Shown here one piece after another: positions 23,982-33,389 of a stretch of 64,000 bases of DNA. The stretch lies in the NCBI RefSeq assembly GCF_025151385.1, contig NZ_CP102287.1, positions 868,001-932,000 of the forward strand. Reading direction: 5' to 3'. Origin of the DNA: Hoylesella buccalis ATCC 35310. Lineage in GTDB: Bacteria > Bacteroidota > Bacteroidia > Bacteroidales > Bacteroidaceae. A model generated the notes under the pieces. That model had not been told where the DNA came from and did no database searches. It worked only from the letters and a program-made list of their open reading frames with translations. The first letter of the stretch is position 1; every line of letters starts with the position of its first letter. A program made the translations under genes and the position numbers.

Positions 23982-26606
23982 TTATATTTCTTCTATCTGA
24001 CGGGTTCGCAACCACCCTTCTCGCCCATCAGCCAGGCGGATGCCACGCCAATCGTTGAGTCCTTTGTCTGTAATGTCCACCTTGGTGCCCTCATGGATGA
24101 CAAACTCGTCTGCACTACCATTAGCTGGTGTCTTCTTGACCGTGACGGAAGGAGCAATGACGATGGCTGCCTTCCTGTTCTGAAGATTATACTTCTGCTG
24201 ATAAGCAAAGAAGTTACAGAAAACAAAGAGGATAAAGAACAAGCATCCGCCATAAAAGCCAATCTTTCGCAACATTACGTTGGGACCAAAGAGAAACATG
24301 AGTACTAGCAACAACACCAATACAATGGACGCAATTGCCATGACAGCCCAGTTGTCAACACTTGTAAAATTGACCAATGAGTGATACCAAGTAACGAAGA
24401 ACATTTCACTCTCTGGGGTAATTTTGTCAATGGTTTTTGAGCTGGCAAACTGCAAATTGAAACGAATGTCATCGTCACCCGGAGACAGCATCAGCGCACG
24501 TTCGTAGGCAAGGATGGCCTGGGTGATGTTATCTGTACGATAGTATGCGTTACCCAAATTATAGTACAAGTCAGCATTGACGCCTTTTTTGAGCAATTCC
24601 TCATAATCCTTGATAGCCTGCTGATAATTGCCTCGTTTATATTCGGTATCGGCGTTCTCCTTGGTGATGCCCGAAGCTGAAAGTGAAACGAACACCGTCA
24701 ACACACACAACAGGAATGTTTTGCCACGCACTGCCGAATTGTTTTTATGTTTTGAGCTCGTTTTCATCACATTTTCTATTTCCATAATCGCGGTCATGGC
24801 TGAGTCAATCGTCTTATTCATATTACCCGATGGATCGCCAGGGGCATATCTTTCAAACTCACATTCATCCAGTGCCGAGATAAATGTATCAATAGTTTTG
24901 TTATCAACAGCCTGCCGTTGCAAATTGTCAGCGATATTCTCACGTGACAGCTGTTCGACCGGCATGTTCAATTTATCACTGACATATCCCCACAAGGCAT
25001 GCAACACTTCATCATAGAACTCGGCTTGTTTATTCTGTTCCATGAGGTTTCTGGCTTTCTTCAGTCGCTTGGTCGCCACTTTGTTGGCTTTCTTACCACG
25101 CATTTTCACAATGTCTGCATGGTCTAAAGCACGTTTGCGGAACACAACTAACAAGATGATAAATGCCAACAGCGGCACCAACAAACTCACCCAATATTGC
25201 GGAGAGCCAAAGAAGAACTCATCCACACGGTGCATTCTCACATTTTGCAGTTTGAGTCCTCTGATGTCGTTAGCCTTCTCCTGTCGATAGTCAGCCAGCG
25301 AAGAGCCTTTGCCATCACCCTTCTTCACGTTGATCTTGAAAGCCTGTGTCTTGATGGTTTTGTAGGCATTCAGGCCTGTGTCGTAATAAGTAAACGCAAT
25401 GGGAGGTATGTCATACTGTCCCTGATTTCTGGGAACCGCCAGTATGTCATAAATCATGTTGCCTTCAACACCATTTGCCGTCAATTTAGTTTTATCCGTT
25501 ATCTTCGCATCATACTTGTCAAAGTCTTTGGGGAATGCAACGTCTGGCTGTTTAATCAGTTTCAGATTACCTACGCCTCCCACGACAACACGCAGGGATA
25601 TGGGTTCGCCCGCCTTCACTTCCGTGTGATTGACTGAAGCTGAAAGGTTGAATTTTCCCACCCCACCAGAGAAATCTGATGGACGCTTTGGCAATGGGTC
25701 TACCTGCACCGTCAGCCCCGGTGCCACGATGTTGCGTTTTACTTCCACATAACCAGAGCCTCCGTTGAAGAACGCTTCAAAGGGATCGACGGCCCTATTC
25801 TGTTGGACAACGATACCTTTGAAGGTGATGCTTGGTATCTCTAATTTTCCCGTTACTTGCGGATACATGACATACTGGCTCCACGTAACACAGCGATAGT
25901 TTTTCCCATTGACCTTTTCTACATGGAAGTTTTTCTGCTGTGGCAACTTGATTTCCTGCGTGTGAAAGCCTGTCAAGTCGGGCATCTTACCCTCCAGTTG
26001 TGTCAAATCAACGAGCGTATATACTTTATAGGTCAGCAGGATAGGTTCCTGTTCATGCACTCTTCGCTTGTTGGCACTCACCTTGATGAACAAATCGTTA
26101 CCCGATATCTTGCTCCCAGCCTTTCTCATTTGTGCCTCTCCAGCATAATCATCGTGCATCTGAGGCGCACCATTGTTCTGTCGTGCGGTACCTGACACAG
26201 TCACTTTCGCCGCTCTCGACGTAATGGTCTTTCCGTTGATGCGTGCTCTTGCAGGCGGTATGGTGTAAGTACCGTTCTTTGAGGCATACAACGTATAGGT
26301 GTAAGTGATGGATGACGAACTACTGGTATGACCGTTGACCATTTGAAAGCTCGACTGGCTGGATGTGTACGGTCCGGCAATCACCTCGATAGCATCTGGG
26401 ATGTTACCAGCTCTGAAATCATCTACCTCTTGTGTGTTGATGGTGTACGACAGCCTGAAGTTCTCTCCTACTGACACATGAGATGGCACCGACACGGTGA
26501 TGGATTGTGCGTTGCCAACCAGTGGGCATAACGCACCAATGAGTATGGTGATAAATATATAATTGAGATATAGCTTCATCCTTTTCTTATTCATCCTTTT
26601 AATCAC
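23982..26606 (-). CDS. batD: BatD-BatE fusion protein (aerotolerance operon)
   Basis: A single 874-residue frame. Residues 1-613 are BatD: signal peptide, VSVGENFRLSYTI, beta-rich periplasmic domain, membrane helix near 478-498, then a cytoplasmic domain. Residues 614-874 are BatE: MKTSSKHKNNSAVRGKTFLL looks like an intact BatE start and signal peptide, then TPR units (YKRGNYQQAIKDYEELLKKG, LYYNLGNAYYRTDNITQAI), two more helices and an SH3-like end (VDITDKGLNDWRGIRLADGREGWL). The two are usually separate genes in Bacteroides. An internal ATG at 24767 marks the junction. Bat proteins promote oxygen tolerance and virulence in several phyla; the biochemical role is unknown. Confidence 0.88.
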   Translation of the reverse strand: MIKRMNKKRMKLYLNYIFITILIGALCPLVGNAQSITVSVPSHVSVGENFRLSYTINTQEVDDFRAGNIPDAIEVIAGPYTSSQSSFQMVNGHTSSSSSITYTYTLYASKNGTYTIPPARARINGKTITSRAAKVTVSGTARQNNGAPQMHDDYAGEAQMRKAGSKISGNDLFIKVSANKRRVHEQEPILLTYKVYTLVDLTQLEGKMPDLTGFHTQEIKLPQQKNFHVEKVNGKNYRCVTWSQYVMYPQVTGKLEIPSITFKGIVVQQNRAVDPFEAFFNGGSGYVEVKRNIVAPGLTVQVDPLPKRPSDFSGGVGKFNLSASVNHTEVKAGEPISLRVVVGGVGNLKLIKQPDVAFPKDFDKYDAKITDKTKLTANGVEGNMIYDILAVPRNQGQYDIPPIAFTYYDTGLNAYKTIKTQAFKINVKKGDGKGSSLADYRQEKANDIRGLKLQNVRMHRVDEFFFGSPQYWVSLLVPLLAFIILLVVFRKRALDHADIVKMRGKKANKVATKRLKKARNLMEQNKQAEFYDEVLHALWGYVSDKLNMPVEQLSRENIADNLQRQAVDNKTIDTFISALDECEFERYAPGDPSGNMNKTIDSAMTAIMEIENVMKTSSKHKNNSAVRGKTFLLCVLTVFVSLSASGITKENADTEYKRGNYQQAIKDYEELLKKGVNADLYYNLGNAYYRTDNITQAILAYERALMLSPGDDDIRFNLQFASSKTIDKITPESEMFFVTWYHSLVNFTSVDNWAVMAIASIVLVLLLVLMFLFGPNVMLRKIGFYGGCLFFILFVFCNFFAYQQKYNLQNRKAAIVIAPSVTVKKTPANGSADEFVIHEGTKVDITDKGLNDWRGIRLADGREGWLRTRQIEEI

Positions 26607-26613
26607 GTGTGGT

Positions 26614-27306
26614 TTACCAATTCTTCTTCAGCTTCTTCTTGCCCGACTGCCGCATGGCTTTCTTCATGCGTTGCTGTGTGGCCTTTTCTTGCTGCGTGGC
26701 TGCATTTAAGAGTTGCTCCGCATTCTCCTTACTCATCCGATCTTTCGGCTTGTTCTTTTGCTGTTGTTGCTGATCCTGTTGCTTTTGCTGCTGATCATCT
26801 TTCTTCTGTTTATCCTTACCATTCTGATCGTCTTTCTTCTTTTGCTCGCCACCATTCTGCTTTTGATTCTTCTGTTGGCGTTTGCAAAGAGCCAGGTTGT
26901 AGCGCGTCTCGTTGTCATCCGGATTGTTACGAAGACTCTCTTTATAGGCTTCAATCGCCTCTCCATACATTTGATGATTCTGACAAATCACCCCAATGTT
27001 ATGAAATATCTTCGCCTTTCTGGATTTACTGTTCTCCAACTTCCCCGCATTTTCATATTGCACAATCGCCGCAGAATCTTTCTGCTGCATCATCAGCGCA
27101 CATCCAAGATTGTACAAAGCTTGTGGATTTTGACCATTTTGTGCAATGGCTTTACGATATTCAGCTTCTGCCTTGGCGTAATTTTGCGACCGATACAGCT
27201 TGTTGCCCGAGCGAATAAACTGCCGGTCACTCTGCGCATACACGTTTGTCGCACACAAAGCCATGACAAACAAGCCCAGCATATATCTGATTAATGTATT
27301 ATTCAT
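26614..27306 (-). CDS. batC: BatC TPR protein
   Basis: A 230-residue protein. A signal peptide (ending NVYAQ) is followed by three TPR units (SGNKLYRSQNYAKAEAEYRKAI, ALYNLGCALMMQQKDSAAIV, IFHNIGVICQNHQMYGEAIEAY). From about residue 140 a highly charged Lys/Gln/Asp low-complexity stretch runs to the end with a basic C-terminus, typical of BatC. It is periplasmic and probably a scaffold for BatA/BatB. Its ATG overlaps the batB stop by 4 bases; batDE follows after 7 bp. Confidence 0.9.
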   Translation of the reverse strand: MNNTLIRYMLGLFVMALCATNVYAQSDRQFIRSGNKLYRSQNYAKAEAEYRKAIAQNGQNPQALYNLGCALMMQQKDSAAIVQYENAGKLENSKSRKAKIFHNIGVICQNHQMYGEAIEAYKESLRNNPDDNETRYNLALCKRQQKNQKQNGGEQKKKDDQNGKDKQKKDDQQQKQQDQQQQQKNKPKDRMSKENAEQLLNAATQQEKATQQRMKKAMRQSGKKKLKKNW

Positions 27307-28340
27307 CCTTCTCTATTCTCCTTTTTTTTGAACAGCCGAACCTTACTCAGCATTGGATTTTTGCTTTCCAATATGCATATTTCAAGTATCAACAACAGGA
27401 GAGCCAGAATGGCAAAAGCCTGAAACTGCTCGTCATATTCACTATAAATGACACTGTTGGTTTCACCTTTCTGCAGTTTGGCCAGCTCGTCATTCAATTG
27501 CTTCTGCGCATCGCTCGTGTTGTCAACGTGTATGTAGGTTCCTTCACCAGCCTTAGCCACTTCTTGACACATCTTCTCGTTCAAGGCTGTCATGACGGTT
27601 TGTCCCCTATCATCAGTCATATAGCCGCCATCTGGTGTTGGAATGGGAGCGCCTTTGGTTTCACCTACACCTAATATATATACGTTGATGCCTTTCTTCC
27701 GAGCTTCTTCAGCAGCCTCCAACGCCTCGCCTTCATGGTCTTCACCGTCGGTAATCAAGATGATGGCACGCCCCACTTTATCTTGTTGCGTGAAGCTGCT
27801 CATGGACAAGCGGATGGCCTGTGCTATATTAGTGCCTTGGGTGGTGATGAGTGAGGGATCAGCATTCTGCAGAAACATCTTCGCACTAACGTAATCACTC
27901 GTAATGGGCAGTTGCACAAAGGCCTCTCCGGCAAACACCACAAGCCCTATTTTGTCGTTGGTAAAGTTGTCCACCAAGTTTTCTACCATCAGCTTACTCT
28001 TGGCCAATCTCGACGGAACCACGTCTTCTGCCATCATGGAGTTTGATATATCCAAGGCGATGATGGTTTCTATGCCTCTGCGTTTCTCGTTGGATATCTT
28101 CGACCCCATCTGTGGCCGTGCAAACATGATGATAAGCAAAGCCAGTGCAGCCTGCAACAACCAGAACTTGACAGACGGACGATACTTCGAGGTATCGGCC
28201 ATCTGCAACTTCAAGAGTTCGGGGTCACCAAACTTCTTTAATTTCTGTCTTCTTCGGCGATAGCCCATAAAACGAACCAATGCCAATAGTGGAATCAGGA
28301 CTAATAGCCAAAGATATATCGGGTCTTCAAATCTTACCAT
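27303..28340 (-). CDS. batB: BatB, VWA-domain membrane protein
   Basis: A 345-residue protein. An N-terminal helix (10-25) and a second one (58-75) precede a von Willebrand A domain whose MIDAS motif is DISNS (Asp97, Ser99, Ser101), with ITDGEDHEGEAL as the DG loop. A final helix near 310-330 anchors the C-terminus. The VWA domain would face the periplasm and bind a partner through a metal. It pairs with BatA, which has the same layout, and overlaps batC. Confidence 0.92.
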   Translation of the reverse strand: MVRFEDPIYLWLLVLIPLLALVRFMGYRRRRQKLKKFGDPELLKLQMADTSKYRPSVKFWLLQAALALLIIMFARPQMGSKISNEKRRGIETIIALDISNSMMAEDVVPSRLAKSKLMVENLVDNFTNDKIGLVVFAGEAFVQLPITSDYVSAKMFLQNADPSLITTQGTNIAQAIRLSMSSFTQQDKVGRAIILITDGEDHEGEALEAAEEARKKGINVYILGVGETKGAPIPTPDGGYMTDDRGQTVMTALNEKMCQEVAKAGEGTYIHVDNTSDAQKQLNDELAKLQKGETNSVIYSEYDEQFQAFAILALLLLILEICILESKNPMLSKVRLFKKKENREG

Positions 28341-28430
28341 ATACTTTCCGTATTCAACATATTATACAACTTATACAGCCGTCGTACGTTTTTCACGCGA
28401 ACAAGTTTGACGAGTTGCGCCATAAAACCT

Positions 28431-29429
28431 TTAAGGAATACGACGCAAAACCGTATTTCTCAGCAGCAGTTCCAACAGCAAGCTGATGATGGCCGCTAAA
28501 GCGAATGGCTGAAAAGCTTCATAACGCTTGGAGAATTTCTTGACTTCCATCTTGGTTTTCTCCAACTTGTCTATATCGTTGTAAATCTGTTTCAATTCCT
28601 TGTTATTGGTTGCCCTGTAGAAGTTGCCTTCCGTCACAGCGGCGATGTCACTCAAGGTCTTTGAATCTATCTCCACCGGAATGTTCACATATTGTGTCGT
28701 CCCGCCCACATTCATGGGATAAGGAGCCACCTTGTTGGTTCCTACGCCAATGGTATACACCCTGATGCCCAAGCTCTGAGCAATCTGTGCACTGGTCATC
28801 GGCGAGATGTCACCCATGTTGTTGCTACCATCGGTGATGAGAATCACCACTTTACTCTTGGCCTTGGAGTCTTTCAAACGTGAAACAGCATTTGCCAATC
28901 CCATTCCCACGGCCGTACCATCAGAAATCAATCCACGCGCAGCGATGTCAGTACGAACATTTCGCAACAGGTTCAAGAGCGAGGCATGATCGGTTGTCAT
29001 GGGGCATTGGGTGAACGATTCACCAGCAAATATCGTCAGTCCGATGTTGTCATTGGGCCTGCCAGAAATAAATTCGGCAGCAACATTCTTGGCCGCTTCC
29101 AATCTATTGGGCCTCAAGTCCTCTGCCAACATAGACGTAGAAACGTCCATGGCCAGCATGATATCAATACCTTCGACAGAACGCTGATCCCAAGAGTTGC
29201 GCGTTTGTGGCCGAGCCAGCACGCACACCACCAGGATGAAGGTGACGCACCGAAGCACCATAGGCAGATGAATCAGCCGCATTCGCCAGCTTTTGGGTGC
29301 GAACAGATAAGCATGCGTATCGCTCATTCGCATGGTTGGCTCACTCTTCTTGCGATAAAGGAAGTACCATACCACATAGGGAATGAGCAGCAACAGCAGT
29401 AGAAAATATTCTTTATTTACAAATTCCAC
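28431..29429 (-). CDS. batA: BatA, VWA-domain membrane protein
   Basis: A 332-residue protein with helices at 8-25 and 55-72, a VWA domain with MIDAS DVSTS (Asp95, Ser97, Ser99) and VILITDGSNNMGDISP, and a hydrophobic C-terminal segment. The start codon is GTG at 29429 (MEFVNKEYFLLLLLLIPY). It lies 90 bp before batB and 37 bp after the unknown membrane protein gene. It is a Bat operon core protein; the exact biochemical role is unknown. Confidence 0.92.
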   Translation of the reverse strand: MEFVNKEYFLLLLLLIPYVVWYFLYRKKSEPTMRMSDTHAYLFAPKSWRMRLIHLPMVLRCVTFILVVCVLARPQTRNSWDQRSVEGIDIMLAMDVSTSMLAEDLRPNRLEAAKNVAAEFISGRPNDNIGLTIFAGESFTQCPMTTDHASLLNLLRNVRTDIAARGLISDGTAVGMGLANAVSRLKDSKAKSKVVILITDGSNNMGDISPMTSAQIAQSLGIRVYTIGVGTNKVAPYPMNVGGTTQYVNIPVEIDSKTLSDIAAVTEGNFYRATNNKELKQIYNDIDKLEKTKMEVKKFSKRYEAFQPFALAAIISLLLELLLRNTVLRRIP

Positions 29430-29466
29430 GTTTCATTCATTTTAATGACATCACATCCGCTCCCAA

Positions 29467-30549
29467 TCAAATCACCAGGAGATACACATGATAAATGACA
29501 TAAACCAGCAGGCCCAGCACACCGATGCCTATGACCGCGAGTAGGGTCTTGATTGTCATTCTGTTTTTTTGCTTACGCCTGTCACTCTCATCAAGTTTAG
29601 GAACGATGCGTTCTTCGGTAGGCTGGCCCTCTATCTTTGTCTGATCAATGAAATTGATGGCATTGACAAGGTTCATGTCATTTTCATTGATAAGTGCCTC
29701 GTGCTTGGCGAATTTCACCAAATCGGCCGTTTCGAACAGTCCCTTCAACTCGTCCATCATCTTGCGGTCACCGTTTTGCTGCAAATGGTAGATGATTTCA
29801 GTGGTGGTCATCTCCATGGCGTTAAAGCCGAAACGTTCCTCGATGTACTTTCTCAACGTGTCAGTCAGCTCGGTATAGTAAGTCTTCTGATCGGTTGAAG
29901 TAGTCATCTTCTCCACTTTCAGCTTCTCGATAGCCGTAAGGGCTTTCTGGTGAGGAGGTATCTTCTTGACGATTTTAATTCGGGTAATGATGGGCTTGTT
30001 GTTCTTGAGTCTGAGGTAGAGATAAAATCCTGTGATACAGAGTACTAACATGAGGACGCTCATCCAAAAGATGGGACTCCATTCACTCCACAGGAAAGGA
30101 TTATCCTGCACGTCCTTTGGTGGGAAAAACTGGTTGGGATGCAGCGTGTCCACATCCATGGTAACCACCTTCAACGCCAAGGTGCCACCCACATATTCCT
30201 TTCCATCAACCTTTACTTTTTGTCCGGGAATGGCATACAATTTTTCATCAAACGAGGTGATGGTGTATTTCTTAGACACCTTCACAAAGTGATTGTCCAA
30301 TGCCATTGTATCGGCATCCGAAACATCTATGATTTCTACTCCCGGAACTAAATATTGCGAGGGTTTGAGGGATGGAAATTGAATCTTGGCACGCTCATGA
30401 GCCGTCACGTCAATGGTCATGTGAGCCTGCTGCCCAATGAAGATGCCAACCGAATCAATCTTTTGTTCGACGGCCGTTTGGGCAGACAAGCTTGTTTTGC
30501 ACAAAAGGCAAAGCAAGATACCAACGATATATTTTATGTTTACATTCAT
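29467..30549 (-). CDS. Unrecognised membrane protein of the Bat operon
   Basis: I start this at the ATG at 30549; the frame extends to 30615 but that would overlap the DUF58 gene and place the signal peptide internally. The resulting protein is about 360 residues: signal peptide (IVGILLCLLCKTSLSAQ), a beta-rich periplasmic domain of about 140 residues, a helix (WMSVLMLVLCITGFYLYLRL), a cytoplasmic part with a helical bundle (KALTAIEKLKVEKM, YYTELTDTLRKYIEERFGF), and a C-terminal helix. The helical part resembles the cytoplasmic portion of BatD. It sits between DUF58 and BatA, as an unnamed protein does in other Bacteroidetes Bat operons. The function is unknown. Confidence 0.8.
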   Translation of the reverse strand: MNVNIKYIVGILLCLLCKTSLSAQTAVEQKIDSVGIFIGQQAHMTIDVTAHERAKIQFPSLKPSQYLVPGVEIIDVSDADTMALDNHFVKVSKKYTITSFDEKLYAIPGQKVKVDGKEYVGGTLALKVVTMDVDTLHPNQFFPPKDVQDNPFLWSEWSPIFWMSVLMLVLCITGFYLYLRLKNNKPIITRIKIVKKIPPHQKALTAIEKLKVEKMTTSTDQKTYYTELTDTLRKYIEERFGFNAMEMTTTEIIYHLQQNGDRKMMDELKGLFETADLVKFAKHEALINENDMNLVNAINFIDQTKIEGQPTEERIVPKLDESDRRKQKNRMTIKTLLAVIGIGVLGLLVYVIYHVYLLVI

Positions 30550-30604
30550 TCTTATATGGTATTTACACACCAGATAGATGGTTCGCCCACCACAGACAAG
30601 CTTA

Positions 30605-31504
30605 TTAAACGCCACGCTGTGCGAAAAGTCGCATCATGGCCTTCACATAGTCTTCGTCCGTTGCCACACTCGTCCAATCTACCCCACTTTTGGCAAACGT
30701 TTGCTTGAGTTGGGCATTGCGTTCCATCCAATAAGCCGTATGGGCGCGGCGCAGTTTGGCCGACGAGGTATCTATTATCATCTCATGCCCCGTCTCTGCG
30801 TCACATATTTTCATCAGGCCAATGTTTGGCAGGTTTTTGGCACGTGGGTCGTATATTTGCACGGCAACCATGTCGTGTTTATGGTTTGCAATATTCATGG
30901 CATGCTCGAAGCGATCGTATTCTTTGGCATCGTGACGGATGTAGAAGTCGCTTAACACGCAGGCCGTGCAGCGTCGTTTCATCATTCGCGTGAGGTATTC
31001 TATGGCCATGGCAACATCAGTCTTCTTGCTCTCTGGCTCAAAATCCAACATCTCGCGTATGATGTAGAGAATATGTTTGCGTCCTTTCTTGGGCGGGATA
31101 TATTTCTCTATTCTGTCTGAAAAGAAGATTACACCAATCTTGTCATTGTTCTGTATGGCGCTAAAGGCAAGTGTGGCAGCAATCTCAGTGGCCATCTCTC
31201 TTTTGGTTTGCTTCTTAGTTCCAAAATCCAAAGAGCCGGAAACGTCGATGAGCAGCATCACCGTGAGCTCACGTTCCTCTTCAAACACCTTGATGTAGGG
31301 ACGGTTAAAGCGGGCGGTGACATTCCAATCAATATCACGGACATCATCCCCAAACTGGTATTCTCTCACTTCCGAGAAAGCCATACCATGCCCTTTGAAG
31401 GCAGTATGATACTGCCCTGCAAAGATATTCTGACTCAGTCCGCGAGTCTTGATCTCAATTTTCCTTACCTTTTTTAAGATTTCACTTGTATCCATATTCT
31501 TCAT
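30605..31504 (-). CDS. DUF58 domain protein of the Bat operon
   Basis: A 299-residue soluble protein. KIEIKTRGLSQNIFAGQYHTAFKGHGMAFSEVREYQ and GDDVRDIDWNVTARFNRPYIKVFEEERE form the DUF58 signature; LLIDVSGSLDFG is a VWA-like metal site. A second ATG at 31495 is an equally good start. DUF58 proteins are partners of MoxR AAA+ ATPases, whose gene lies 74 bp upstream in the same operon. It probably acts as an adaptor between the ATPase and the BatA/BatB membrane proteins. Confidence 0.9.
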   Translation of the reverse strand: MKNMDTSEILKKVRKIEIKTRGLSQNIFAGQYHTAFKGHGMAFSEVREYQFGDDVRDIDWNVTARFNRPYIKVFEEERELTVMLLIDVSGSLDFGTKKQTKREMATEIAATLAFSAIQNNDKIGVIFFSDRIEKYIPPKKGRKHILYIIREMLDFEPESKKTDVAMAIEYLTRMMKRRCTACVLSDFYIRHDAKEYDRFEHAMNIANHKHDMVAVQIYDPRAKNLPNIGLMKICDAETGHEMIIDTSSAKLRRAHTAYWMERNAQLKQTFAKSGVDWTSVATDEDYVKAMMRLFAQRGV

Positions 31505-31578
31505 CCAGTAGAACCATGCCCTTCAGGGTTGTTTCTCATCAGACGCGACTGTCTGTGCAAGTTGTTCCTCGTCCCGCT

Positions 31579-32574
31579 CTAGGGCACTTCTATCTTGTTG
31601 ATGATTTTCGACACGATTTCCTCTGATGTCATGTTGCTGGCTTCTGCCTCGTACGACAATCCGATGCGATGACGCAGCACGTCGTGTGCCACCGCTCTCA
31701 CATCTTCAGGAACAACGTATCCGCGATGTTTGATGAAAGCGTATGCGCGGGCAGCCTTGGCCAGGTTAATGGAGGCGCGCGGCGAACCGCCGAACGTAAT
31801 CATGTCTTTCAGTTCAAGCAGTTGATAACGCTCGGGATATCGGGTAGCAAAAACGATGTCAGCGATATACTGTTCAATTTTTTCGTCGATATACACTTCG
31901 TTGACAATGGTACGAGCCTTGAGAATTTCCTCCGCAGTGGTCACGGGCGTGACCTGCGGCATGGCACCTTGAAGATTCTCACGGATGATGAGTTTCTCCT
32001 CTTCCAAGGTAGGATAATCAATGACCACCTTCAGCATGAAACGGTCTACCTGAGCTTCGGGGAGTTCATAAGTACCTTCTTGCTCAATGGGGTTCTGCGT
32101 GGCCATCACCAGGAACGGATTAGGTAACTTAAAGGTGTTTTCACCAATGGTCACCTGGTGTTCCTGCATGGCTTCCAGCAAAGCACTCTGCACCTTTGCT
32201 GGTGCTCGGTTAATCTCATCTGCCAAGACGAAGTTGGCGAACACCGGACCCTTTTTCACTTGAAACTTCTCTTCCTTCTGCGAATAAATCAGGGTACCAA
32301 TCACGTCGGCAGGCAACAAGTCGGGTGTAAACTGAATTCGACTGTAGTCTGCTTCTATCAATTGGGCCAGCGTTTTGATGGCCAGTGTCTTGGCCAATCC
32401 AGGAACACCTTCCAACAAGATGTGTCCATCGCTGAGCAAGGAAATCAATAAAGAATCAACCAAATGTTTCTGACCGATGATGACTTGATCCATACCTCGA
32501 ACAAGGTCGGTCACAAAACCGCTCTGTTGTTCTATCCGCATGTTTAACTCACGAATATCAATAGCTTCTGCCAT
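31579..32574 (-). CDS. MoxR-type AAA+ ATPase
   Basis: A 331-residue AAA+ ATPase starting at the ATG at 32574; a TTG at 32592 would add six residues but sits close to the promoter. Walker A is GVPGLAKT (56-63), Walker B FVLADEINRAP (Asp119, Glu120), and sensor 1 is MATQNP. MoxR ATPases act as chaperones that load metals or assemble VWA proteins. It is the first gene of the Bat operon. The start choice is supported by a -7 box at 32615-32608, leaving a leader of about 27 nt. Confidence 0.92.
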   Translation of the reverse strand: MAEAIDIRELNMRIEQQSGFVTDLVRGMDQVIIGQKHLVDSLLISLLSDGHILLEGVPGLAKTLAIKTLAQLIEADYSRIQFTPDLLPADVIGTLIYSQKEEKFQVKKGPVFANFVLADEINRAPAKVQSALLEAMQEHQVTIGENTFKLPNPFLVMATQNPIEQEGTYELPEAQVDRFMLKVVIDYPTLEEEKLIIRENLQGAMPQVTPVTTAEEILKARTIVNEVYIDEKIEQYIADIVFATRYPERYQLLELKDMITFGGSPRASINLAKAARAYAFIKHRGYVVPEDVRAVAHDVLRHRIGLSYEAEASNMTSEEIVSKIINKIEVP

Positions 32575-32607
32575 AATTGTGTTGTTATTCAATTTTTAAA
32601 CTGAACG

Positions 32608-32640
32608 CAAAAATACAACAATAATGACACAGAAGCGAAA
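32608..32640 (-). promoter_or_regulatory. Promoter of the Bat operon
   Basis: On the minus strand TTTC (32640-32637), 21 bases and TATTTTTG (32615-32608). The -7 is perfect; the -33 has one mismatch. Confidence 0.55.
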
Positions 32641-33340
32641 GTTGTCTACCATTTTATATTTATTTTACCACTATATTTCAATATTTTAAGAACTTTTGGC
32701 CTTCATGCCTCGCAGGGGGATGATGATGTTCGGTAATGAATTTGTTAAATTTTTCTTAACAAATGATGCGCTGTGCTTCGCGTATTTTCCATGAAGACGT
32801 CCAAAGATGAAAATATCGCAAAAATGAGCGAAAAACGCAATACATTAGTTGTCACAACTTTACGATTTTCATAGTGATTTTCAAGGCGATTTATCGCTCG
32901 TTTACACTGCTAAAAAGGTACTTTAGTGCTGTTATACGATATCTTTTTCGCACCAAACGCATGCTTATTAAAGAGCAAACTCATACACTTTACAAGAACA
33001 ACTCCATGCTTTTACACCCAGACAACATAAAACTTGATGATTTACTCCTTCTGTGCATCCCGAATGCCTATCATTTTTTTCTAGTTCAACATTTTGCAAC
33101 AGCAAATTTATTGTCATTTTTTAGGACAATTTTCACAATACCATTGTGCGTCCAAGTTTTCTAGGTTGGCAGAAATAACGAAGATAGATGAAAGATGAAA
33201 ACGGCAAAGCTGTCAACTATGGATGGTCCTGCACAAACGCAAGTAGAAGGGTGACATCCACCATTTGCAATCACTCGCATGGAATTTCTGCCATCAGCAC
33301 ATGAATGAAATATGCCGATAAGAAATTAACCAATTGTTCG
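32641..33340. other. Long gene-free gap between the Bat operon and the DUF5686 gene
   Basis: About 700 bases with no convincing gene. The one open frame of note (32874-33164, plus) has no promoter, no signal peptide and poor codon use for this genome. One perfect inverted repeat is present: TTTGTTAA, 7 bases, TTAACAAA (32741-32763), which could be an operator or a hairpin. The first 450 bases are AT-rich with scattered GCAAAAA and CGCAA runs. I see no recognisable RNA family. Confidence 0.5.
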
Positions 33341-33389
33341 TTTTTTTGCCAGGGTTATCGTACCTTTGTCCTTGGTGAGAACAGCATTG

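Noticed and set aside
32874..33164. 96-residue frame in the gap between the Bat operon and the DUF5686 gene
   Set aside because: AT-rich composition, codon use unlike neighbours, no promoter or signal peptide. A real short gene is possible but unsupported.
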